NCBI GenBank assembly: GCA_030762175.1
Contig: CM060831.1
Span: 81,731,501-81,795,500, forward strand
DNA from: Metallyticus violacea
Taxonomy: Eukaryota > Arthropoda > Insecta > Mantodea > Metallyticidae
DNA length: 64,000 nt
Direction of reading: 5' to 3'
A program made the translations under genes and the position numbers. Under the pieces are notes generated by a model that had not been told where the DNA came from, ran no database searches, and saw only the letters and a program-made list of their open reading frames with translations. Below, in pieces: positions 38,501 to 50,500 of this stretch; within the stretch, counting starts at the first letter, position 1; every line of letters starts with the position of its first letter.

Positions 38501-41500
38501 TACCTTAACAATAGAATAATACTGATGTAACAACAATACAACTACAACAATGCCATTAGACAACGCAATTGGCCCAGGGTAAAAATGTGATTAATTTATG
38601 TTCATTTTCATGCTTATACAATAAAGGAAATTATAGACTCAAAATGATATTTGAATATGTAAGAGTGGTTGCAAAATGTTTGAAAAAGTATTTAATGTTC
38701 ATAAAATGAATGGAACTATAGTAATTCACATATAATAATGCATAAAACTATAAATATTCAAAAAAATTTAGGTCTGTAAATTTTTTTTTTCCTCAGTGTA
38801 CTTTCATCTCTATTACCAATGTATGGTAATGTGAGACAACAGCTGACATAAACAAGATTTTAGTTTTATGTATAATTTTTGAAGCTGTTTACAGTGAAGT
38901 CATTATATGGGTAACTTATTTACACATTTCACTTACTATATTTTCCTAAGTTGGAACTATGTTTCGGGAACCAGTGTTCCCATCCTCAGCCATTGACCCA
39001 GTGGTTTCTGATGCTCATGTTGGTCCCTTGCAAGTTGTGTGAATTGTGGTGACCTCTGGTGGATCTTATATGAATCTAGAAAGGTGATCCCATGGTGGAA
39101 GGTCAAAATTCATAGCAATTTTATGATATTTTAAGATGAAAATATTCTCCCAGGCAGCTAATTAAAATGGGTTCTTTATTTCTTTTAGAAGTTTTATCTC
39201 TGGGTTTATTTCATGATGTTGGCTCCAATAATGATATGCCACTGCCAATTTTTCTGTCTGTTTAAATTTGATGTTTCTAAAATGTTCTTTCTTCCCGATC
39301 GTCAGAGTTCTCTTGGTTTTTCCTATATATTACAGTCTAAACATTCTATGGCATATATTCCTGATTTCTTTTCTATGGGTATCAAATGACCAAAGTCTTT
39401 CCTTGGATATTCAAAACCTGGCATAGATACATAGATGACATATTTGCTATAGTACCGAAGAAACACTTAGGCAATTCCCTCAAACTACTCAACTTGCAAG
39501 ACAAATCTGTTAAATTCACTACAGAAATCGAGAAAGACGGAGGCTTCCATTCTTAGATTTAAAACTAATCAGAAAAGAGAATAATATACAGTTTGGAATA
39601 TATCGTAAACCAACACATACAGATAATTACATAAAAAAAAGAACGGATTCAACCCAGTACCACACCAATATGTAGTATTCAACAGTTTGACATTTAGATT
39701 GTCAACATCCCTCTCAATGCCACAGAATACAAGAATGAGTTTGAATACATCATGAACACTGCCATAAACAAAGGCTTTAACACCTCAACCATAATAAAAA
39801 CGATCAACAAATACAAACTTGAGAAAACCATAAGATTGACTCTAGAAGTAATCAAAGACACTACAAGATATTAAATAATTCACATATAACCCACAACTGC
39901 ACTACAAATTCGAAAACATTTTAAAAAATTCAATATAAAGCTAGCCCCAATCAACAGATACAATATCAAGAACCTCTTAAGCTCAAAATTAAAAGATAAT
40001 TTGAAATACACAGGAAAAATCAAGAGAAATTTGACAATCCGGAAGAAAGAACATTATAGAAACATCAAATTTAAACAGACGGAAAAATCAGCAGTGGCAC
40101 ATCATTATTGGAGCCAAAATCATGAAATAAACCCAGAGATAAAACTTCTAAAAGAAATAAAGAACCCATTTTAATTAGCTGCCTTGGAGAATATATTCAT
40201 CTTAAAATATCATACAATCGCTATGAATTTTGACCTTCAGTCGTGGGATCACCTTTCTAGATTAATTTCAGATCCACCAGAGGTTACCATACAACAACTT
40301 GCAAGGGACCAACACGAGCATCAGAAACCACTGGGTCAATGGCTGAGGATGGGAACGCTGGTTCCAGAAACATAGTTCCAACTTAGGAAAATATAGTAAG
40401 TGAAATGTGTAAATAAGTTACCCATAGTGTATCATTTTAAAGATTTTAGCTGCCTTATAAAGTAGAAGTTCAAGAGTATATGTATCACAAAGCAGATGAT
40501 CTGCACCTACCTCCATTGAATCTCCTGTCAATTCCATGGTATGTCGTTCTGATTCTATGAGTTTACGCTTCTCTTCCATATCAGATATGAGTGTTTCTCT
40601 TAGTTCAATCTTTTTCTCCTCAAATTCTTTCGCAGCAGCCTTCTTTTCTATTACATAGTCTCTTTCAACACATTCTATTAGATAATCTCTATGTATGACA
40701 TTTAGCCGTAACCTTGAACATAGTTAAAAAAAAAGCTTTGTTAATAATAAAAATAACTTACAGCAAAAATCAATATTTTATCAAATGCCATCAAAATTTA
40801 TTGATTATTCTAATCATTTCCTGATTCACACATCTTATTAATTAAAATAGTATGTTATTTAAAAATTCTACACTGGATGGTAACTATAATTTACAATATT
40901 TCCTTCTCCTGATGATGGACACTAGCTGATACCTAGCTGGGTATTTTGAGAAGAATTTTTCTGAATTGTGCCCTTAATTTGGTCATACTGAGCCTTGAGA
41001 TATTAATTAAAAACTTAATACATGCCTTATGTTTGAGAAGGGATTATTTTTAGAAGTCTTTTTCAGAAGCATACATTTAATTTAGTCATGCTGTGTCTTG
41101 GGAGAGTAATTGAGAGTTTAATGTATGAGAATGGATCACACTGGGAGTTAGTTTTGGAAGACAGTACTTATAAACCTTTCTATGCTAATACCCAGACTAC
41201 TGACTTATCTATTTTCACACTGCCACTGCAACCACTAACCTTATTTTGTACTATGCCATTTAACCTGCAGGTATATTTTTTTAGTCAATAAACATTATAG
41301 AAATTGAATTGAGACATACCACTATTTCTTTATTTATTACAGTTGTAGAAACAAAATCATAAAAAATAAATTGACACATGAGTCAAGCTTGCTTGAACAA
41401 AGCTTTTCATTCACAAATTTACAAAAATTGCTGCCTTTAAAATTCTATAATTATTGTTGCATCAACTGACTTTATCCTATTCTTATTTTGTTATTGCTCG

Positions 41501-44500
41501 TGATGTTAGCTTAATACAACTGTTTGCACAATCTTTAATCACTTTTAGACTTACACAATGTAAAAATCATACTTGGAATGCGAATTGGAACTAATACAGT
41601 AAAGATAATCATACAATTAAGATTATTGTATGACTGTGTCAAACTACACACTCTTATTGGCCCCAGTTGTTTATATGTACGAATGTTTTCATTCCATCCT
41701 CAGCCAACTGTCAATTTCTGGATAATTCATTTGTATTCCTTTGGGGATATATATATATATATACTGCTCTGGTGGAGATTTTTTTTTTTGAATAATGTTT
41801 AATGCCCGTTTTTACTACTGAGGCACCACAGGCGGTGTACACTGATACATGAGATTTTGGGAAAGGATTTTTTAAGGAAGGAAACGTTTCAGGCTTAAGT
41901 TTAGAGTACCTTCCAGGCATTAGCCATTTATGAGGAATGAGGCAAACCTGGAAAAATCCTGTCAGGATGGTCCTGGCTAGATTCAAACCCCAGACCTCCT
42001 GCTCACGAGTTTGCGCGTAATGACCACAGCCACCCGTGGGTACTCTGGTGGAGGTGTGATGAACTTAAAAGTTTGTTTTCATCCCCGGAAGTGTTGAAAT
42101 TCATTAATCTGTCTCTGTATTTATAAGTGTAGATTTTCTCCCATGATGCTAACTTTGTAGGTTCTTGTAATGATTTGAATAATTTTGCTTTATTAATATG
42201 TTGTGGTTTTCTATCCAGCAATTACATGCTACTCCTGATTTCTCCAGTTGTTCATATTTTATGTCCCTGAAGTGTTCTCTTAACCATGTGACTGTTTCTT
42301 TTTGTTTTTCTAATAAAGACTGTTTTGCATTCTGCTCTTTGGTAAACACTTGCTTTTTTCTCCAGTGGAATACTATCATTAATATTGTCATTCGGAGACT
42401 TTTAACATTAAATCTCTTTTAATGTTAACATCTTTTAGAATATTTTAAATTTTTTTGAGCAGCCCATGAATGATATGTGAATTTTTTAAAAATTATATGA
42501 TCTTTTCATGTTGAAAGTGTTTTGGTTTCTTTCCAATTTGTTTTTCCGATAAGCCATTTTGGCGCACATTGGGAATGCACTTGGGAAGACACGATATTGA
42601 TCTGGATTGGAAAATGATCAGAGAGGACATTCCAGGTAAAATGAACAGAAAGAGAGGTGGAACAGATAGATCCAAATGTGAGAAACTGTTAGTAATACTG
42701 GAAAGAAAAGTAGGCTGACCTGTTGTATTAAGTAGAAATGGAGTGTGGCAAGCCAAAACGTCCATTATCATGCAATCCCTCACACACTCTGTAGAAGAGC
42801 CCCATAGGGGATAGTGTGCGTTAAAGTATCCCAAAAATAAAAAAGGTAATTGGCTGGGAGAAGAGATGATCAAGACTATTGAAGGTAGGTAGACACTGCA
42901 GACGTAATACTAATACTAGAAAAGAAAACAATAACTGCTGCAGTCTGTAAAGGAGACTGTAAACTCTATGGGGAACTACACAGGTCATATCTGATTGAGA
43001 TTAAAACTCTGCCATGCTCAAGGAAGCCACCTTCTGCTGGAAGGTCAAAACAGACCGAAGAGAAATGCCAGTATAAACTCTATGGAGAACTACACACATC
43101 ATATCTGATTGAGATTAAAACTTCACCATGCTCAAGGATGCCACCTTCTGCTAGAATGTCAAAACGGACCGAAGAGAAATGCCAGGGGACAAATGAGTCC
43201 TGAGGGTGAAGCTTTGTCTCCTGAAGACACAAGTGGGGAGTCAATGTACAGCATCAATAGCTCCAGTTCTGTCTTTGAGCATGGAATCACCTGTGAGGGA
43301 AGGTCCATAAGTTTCCTGCCTTGCCTTCTGCTAATCTATGAAATCATGCACAATAAATGTAACATGAATGAGTTAATGCTGTTAATGCTAAAGCAGCTTT
43401 GCAGCATTTGAAAACACAACACCAAATTTGTGTTTAGTAATTTCAGAGCTTCATTCAAGAATGAATGGGTATATTTATTCAAATTAATATACATACTAAT
43501 AACTTTACAACTTTCACATGGGTCCACCAGACCATACTTACCTTTCATAATATACAAAAAGGACATTATTTAAATAAGTAAATACGTCACATCCCCATTG
43601 CTTAACACCTCTCCCCAGTTTTGAGCCTTTTCAGACAACCCGAGCTATCTCACTTTTGACATGAATTTGCCTATCTGATTCTCAACCTCGCCCACCAGCA
43701 GAGTCCAGCATACCCCTTAGCAAAGGAAGGTGGCAGAAACTTTTTTCTCAACACCTCAGTACTGCTACAGTCCACTAGGATGTGCAGCCATGATTCTTCC
43801 TCTCCTCATAAAGGGCAAATTCTCAGTCCAAATTCACCTGAGATTCTGATCTGCCACCATGCTCCAAGCCTAAATCATGTGAGTCCCTGTTTAATGAGTC
43901 TGGCTCCTGTTCCGATGTACTGCTCCATTCCCCATCCATATTTTAACCCTGTTTGCACTTCTAATGAGATCTTCTATTCATATTGCTTGATTGTGAGTTG
44001 CCTGTTCAAGAAGCGAGATAATAGAAAGATTTATTTTTTTCTAAAACCCTACAAGCAATCAAGTATGGTTTTCCTGACTCATCTTCACATAATTTCCCTA
44101 CAAGAGAGTTTAAAATTTTAAAATACTTGTGTTATATGCTGGATGCATGGAAAAATGATTAAATATGCAGCAACATCGGAAATATGCAATTATATGTACT
44201 ATAAAATTTTACATACAAGTACAGAAGAACATGAAACATGCTGCTAAACTTAATTCCATATCAAAAGAAATAACAAACAAATTTGCATTTGATTACAAAT
44301 CTGATGTCTAGTCATAGACTTTTTCTTTTACTCTATTTCCCGAACTACCAATTGATGCTTCAATGCAGCAATGGAACATGCTCAATAGATAACTCATTAT
44401 TTTACTTACCTCTCTCTATATGCAATATCAAGTCGCTTCAGTTTACGATTATATTCAGGATGGGTTCCATCTTTTAATTGCTGTAACTGTTTTTTCAAAC

Positions 44501-47500
44501 TTGCCAGCTTATCTTGGTACATTCTGTAAATAAAAAAAAAATATTATTGAAAAGACACGCAATTAAAATCCTTTAAAAAAGATGGAGCATGAAAATATAT
44601 GGTGTCAAAGAACCTACAAGTAGATATTATGTAACTATGAGTGGAATGAGAGGACCAGGAAAACGGCAGAAATCCTGTGAAGAGAACTAAATATTAGCGA
44701 TGTTCTTTCTGATAATAGGGGCAGAATAGAGCAGAGAACGCAGTGAGCAAGTTGCCAATTTTCTATTATTTAACAGACTGCAATTGCATAGAAAATAATC
44801 TGGCAAATGTTCTAGTAATTCAAATTCTATCTTACACAGGATAATTTCTATAAAGAAAATATTTTGCTGGCAAACAGGCAGCTTAAGATTACTAGGTATG
44901 CAGTTCAATTCCACTTATAAATATTTTTTCCTCTTTTCTTTACCCTTTTTGTGCAAATTTATTTTATATTTTTCCCCAAAATACATAATCTAAACATTTC
45001 AGTTTGTAATTACTTTTATAATATTGATATTAATGAAATGAAATTTAAAAATGCCATTAATCTAACAGGAAGCAGCATGGGACATCTATATTTTGTTTTC
45101 TATGTGGCACATCCTTCCCATTAATTTTAGCATTTGCATAGGTCAATGCAGATCATTCTTTAAGTATGCTTGACAAAGCAAAACAAATTCTGAAAAAACA
45201 TACACCTTTACATTTTGATATCAACTGTAATTAAGTCATTGTATGTTTACTTTTGAACACCTCTTGAGATTTTATGAAAATTTCATATTAAAAGTTGATG
45301 TAGACTGATATACAGAGGGTGCCAAAAATATATACATACTTCAAGCAAAGAAAAAACTTTTAACATAACAAAACTGAATTCACACAAACAGAAAATGATA
45401 TGCACTAACCATCTTTAGACTTTTACAGTTACAACAATTGTTCTAAATGCATTCATACGCTTCTGAGTATGTTGAACTACTGATTGAACAACGTTTGCGA
45501 AAGTGTCCTCAGCGATTGCAGCACATGCCATTTCAATTTCTTCCCAATTACAGCATACAGTACCATGAATCTCAAATTTGTGTCCAATGCCTGCAATTGT
45601 TACTCACATTGGCAGTTTTGTTCTGTACACACATCTCCATTGCCTTTGAATTTCAACAACCTTCTCGGTTTTCCAATACCACTTCAAAATTGCTTTCCAC
45701 GATAATCTTGGCTTCACTTTGTTATAGCAACATTAGCATAACGTAACGTTAAGTCACATCTGTTTACAAATCATCATACGATAATCTTGGCTTCATTTGT
45801 TCATTGTTTATTTACCTGTCACATAGCAATGCCATCATAATGTATGTGAGTCACACCTGTTTACAGAACTTCATACGATAATCTTGGTTTCATTTGTTCA
45901 TTGCTGATTTATCTGTCACGTAGCAATGCTATCATAATGTATGTGAGTCACATCTGTTTACAGAACATCATATTACACATTACTGTTGTTTTTTGGTCCA
46001 ACTTTGAAATAAATTAAATAGATATCTACTGTGAAAGTGTGTATACACTTTTTTTGTCACCCTAGGTATGTAAATAGTTTACAAAATTAATTAAATTTGT
46101 TAAATTGGAACATTGCACAGTGAAGCTAATCATATATTAAAATCATTGTGTGATTGAGTCAAACTAATAAAGCGGAGCAGAAGAGTGTTCAACTCAATTG
46201 CACAATTATCTTAATATATCTTACAAAATTCCTATAACTTTATTAACAAACTCAACATTTTTACAAATATCCACAAGCATGGTACAGTTTTCAGATATCT
46301 TCCTAACTAAGGACTGTGTACCATTGAGAGTGCACGATGTAATAGATACCCACTCATAGGTCTGATTCACATAATTCTTAATATCTAATCCAACTTAACC
46401 TATGAAATTATCTACATTTGAGGCTAAAAGAGAACATAATAAAACCTAAAACATTTTCTTTAATCTATCCCAAATAAACACAGCAACCATATACACTCAT
46501 TTGTTATTTGCCCATCTCTCTCTTCACCAACTATGATGCTGAAATTTTTGCTGTACCCATTGATTTCCTTAGCAATATCACTTACAATAACTTCAGCAGT
46601 AGCCAGTGACACATTTTGTAATTATGCAATTTTTATTAGGAAATCAGTAAAATTTCACTAATTTTGTTCCGCTGTTGCCCTCATCATGGCATGGTATTCA
46701 AATGTTGTTCTGTAGATTATACACATTTTGTAATGAAATCATTGTTTGGAAGATAAAAATTAAATAAATTTTCTTTAATTATGATTGTTATATGACTGAG
46801 CAGAACTACATACTCTTATTTATTTCACTTACTTGTTTAAATTTAGTACATGTTTCACAGACCATTGTCGACAGTTAGCTGAGGATGTGGACAATGGTCT
46901 CTGAAACATGTAAATTTAAAACAAGTGCAGTCAATAAGAGTGTGTAGTTCAACTCAATAATAAAGTGATCTTAATTATATGATTAGCTTCACTGTACAAG
47001 TCCCAATTAGCATTTCAAGCTCAAATTTCTTTGCTTTTTGTTTATACATATATTCTGATATACTGTAAATTCTATGGGTTCCTGGGGAGCTTTTAAGAGA
47101 TTTGGTACATTTTGGAATTTGTGTTTTTTCCTTCCTTCCAGAAATGATATGCCATTGCTGATTTCCCTGTATATTTTGCATTTCCTATGCGTTCTTTAAA
47201 TCACAACGTAATATTTCTTTTTTGCCTATATATTTGATATTGCAGTCTTTGTAACTGATTTTGTAAAAGTCTGATTGTTTTCTGGCAGAATTTAGTCTTT
47301 TAATTTGTTTTTAGGAGTTTCTTTTAAACAATATATCTGTTTATTGCAGCCCCCAAAAAATGTTAAATATTTTCTGTAGTTTTTGGTCTGTGGATAAAAT
47401 ATGTATTTCTTATGATCTCCTTTGTAGCCTTTTAGCTTGGTGATGTCTGTTATTTGTTTTTTGAACATTTCTATTTTCTTATTGACCAGATCTTTGTGTA

Positions 47501-50500
47501 TCCATTTTTCTGCACAATGTCATGATATTTTGATACTTGGATTTGATTATGTCTAGCTTATTGGTTGATTTGCTAATCTGAATGTGACGCTTTCATTGAT
47601 TTTTTTTTTTTATTTACAAATGCTCTTTAACATCTCAGGTCATCAGCATCCCATTCTATTCAGGGCGTGAAACGGCCGACAAATTTTGCTCAGAGGTCTC
47701 TTTTTTCAGGCTTGAGGTTCTTTATTGTGCCGTAAATGTATGACATATTGTGCCGTAAATGTATGACATGGGACCCACAGCTTTACTTCCCTTCCAAAAG
47801 AAGGCATACTTAGGATTTTTACACCCAAAAAAATCTATTGGTCCTGGCCGAGATCGAGCCTGCAATCTTGGTTTTAGAAGGCAAGTATGGTTACCACTAC
47901 ACCACCAGGACCGACAACTGATATGTCAAAGACAAGCTCTGAACAGATCTGTCAAAGACATTCCTAGCTGTAATCTGCCTTTCACATTTTAAAAGGTTAA
48001 ATATATATATTTTTTAAACTTTTTAATTTTACTTCCATTAGTTACTTGACTGTCTCCTTGGTCTAGTGGTAAGTATGGTCCTGGGTTCAGTTCCCAGTAC
48101 TTGCTAAGTTAGGGTGATCTGGAATGTCTCAGCTTCATGAGGGGACCGCCACGGGTGGCCAAGGTCATTAAGGCACAGACCTCATGAGCAGGAGGTCTGG
48201 GATTCAAATCCTGCCAGGACTGTCCTCCCTGACTGAGGTTTTTCCTTAGTCCTCATAACTGGCAAATGCCAGGGAGGTACCCTAAACTTAGGCCTGGAAC
48301 ATTTCCTTCCTTAAAAAAAAAAATCCTTTCCCAATATATAATTTCATTTCAGGTATCACCATTGCTGACTCCCTGTGGTGCCTCAGTAGTAAAAACGGGC
48401 ATTAAACACCATTAAAAAAAATTCATGAGGAGAGATGTCTGGTAGAGAGGTAACATCCTTTGGATCTAGTGTGTTGCATGACGGCGAGATTGATGGGGTG
48501 CCAGTATGTTCAGCAAATAGCCCTTTCAGCAATACTGCCCCCTACCAATGATGTTGCTATACAGAGGCACAGGATGCAGTAGTCATCGCGGCAGGCCTTA
48601 GTCCTTGTGGACTGCTGAGCCACAAGATATTTAGTATTAGCTAGCTACTTAAAATCATACATATAGTAAGTTGTTTAGCCAATTTTTAAATTTTTTTAGG
48701 GTGTTGACTACATTTTTCATGGTGGAACACCTGGCAAATAAATTTTTGTACAAACACAAACAAATAACCATCAAATAACAAATATCTTGAGGTTGTCAAG
48801 TTGGTTGAAGATGCAGAGGATGTCTCTTTGAAACCAGTCCCACCATATTGAAAAGTAAGTCAAGCATAAGAGTGTGTTAGACGACAGATTAGATATAATT
48901 TTCAAATAACCATCTTTTCCATTGCAGAAAATGAGATTAGATTTATCCAATCTTAAACTTAGGTATGTGTTAATCTTAAAATACACTAGTACTTCGATGA
49001 TATCAATCATGGAAGCATAATGCATTTTAAATAAAAATAGAATTGTGTGTGCAGTAGCATTGAAAAATTAATCTTAAACCAGGGTGTCTATATTATTCTC
49101 TATAAAGATAAGATTTTCAATGGGATATTAATGGACAGAATTAATATATAAGCTAAGAGTAATGAATATCCCTATTTCAATATGGTTTTAGGAAAGCCAG
49201 AGAACAACTGATAATGTATAAATAATTAAAATACAGAGGGTACCAAAAAATGTATACACACTTTCACAGTATATATCTATTTAATATATTTCAAAGTTGG
49301 ACCGAAAAACAACAGTAATGTGTAGTATGATGCTCTGTAAACATATGTAACTCACATACATTATGATAGCATTGTTATGTGACAGGTAAATCAACAAGGA
49401 ACAAATGAAGCCAAGATTATCGTATGATGTTCTGTAAACAGATGTGACTCACATCATGTTATGCTAGAACTGCTACAACAAAATGGAGCCAAGATTATTG
49501 TTTGAACAGTAGAAAGGAATTTTGAAGTGGTATTGGAAAACCAAGAATGTTGCTGAAAATCAAAGGCAATAGATACACATGTAAAGAGTAGAACTGCCAA
49601 AGAGAGTAACAATTACATGCATTCGAGACAAATTTGAGACTCATGGTACCGTATGCAACAGGATGTGCAACTCCACATTACCACCAAGATGACAAATCTT
49701 CCAAGGCACTGGATAGGATGAAGAGGCCCGATTGAGTTTCCATTGCGTTCTCCGGATCTATCTCTGTTGGACTTCTACCTATGGGGAACTCTTAAGGATG
49801 TTGTATACTGTAGAAAACCAGCTACACTGGTACCACTTTGGGAAGAAATTGAAACAGCATGTGCTCCAATCGCTGAGGGCACTTTTGCAAACATTGCTCA
49901 ATCAGTAGTTCAATGTACTCAGAAATGTTTCAACATCGATGGTGGGTATTTTGAGCAACTGCTGTAACTGTAAAAGTCTAAGATGATTAGTGCTCATCAT
50001 TTTCTGTTTATGTGAATTCAGTTTTGTTATGTTAACACATATTTTTTCTTTGCTTGAAGTGTGTATACATTTTTTGACACCGTCTGTATTAATTGATAAA
50101 TGCTTGGCTAAAAAACTAAGTATATTATACACAGTGTTTGTAAACTTAGAAAAAACTTTTGATATTGTAAATAGAGATGCTCTATGGAACAAATTGTGAA
50201 TGAGCAAGCACATGATTAGTTTACTACAGTTTATTACAAGTGATGTATATATAAATAAAGGGTGTCCTAAAGTCCTGTAACACTTTTCTTAATTTATTAT
50301 ACAAAACAACGTTGGTACAAGACATATTAAAGAGAAACTAAAATGGTTTTGTTTTCGATGTTTGATTTCAAAACGACTAGATATGGCAACCCTGTGTAAC
50401 TCGGCATATGTCTACATGGTAATCAAACTCTTGCCATACTCTTTGGAGCATATCCTTAGACACAGTAGTGGCAACTTCCTCAATCCTATGCTTGATTTGT

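Larger units (their letters stand above)
32661..40510 (-). other. Sds3 intron 4
   Basis: GT-AG intron (donor GTAGGTGC). Contains SINE-A copies 6, 7 and 8, a LINE fragment (33300-33975), a 117-bp tandem duplication, a Tc1-like element and a Penelope-like element with inverted ends. The stretches 34240-34960, 35290-36180 and 36420-37590 hold nothing recognisable. Confidence 0.9.
40713..44409 (-). other. Sds3 intron 3
   Basis: GT-AG intron. Holds a Penelope-like fragment interrupted by SINE-B copy 3, a LINE endonuclease fragment, a 114-bp tandem duplication and a LINE C-terminal fragment. The stretch 40730-41570 shows nothing recognisable. Confidence 0.9.

Noticed and set aside
43301..43325. 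GGTCCATAAGTTTCCTGCC, close to the mariner end near 494-514, as a second element
   Set aside because: No matching second end or transposase next to it; at most a solo terminal fragment.
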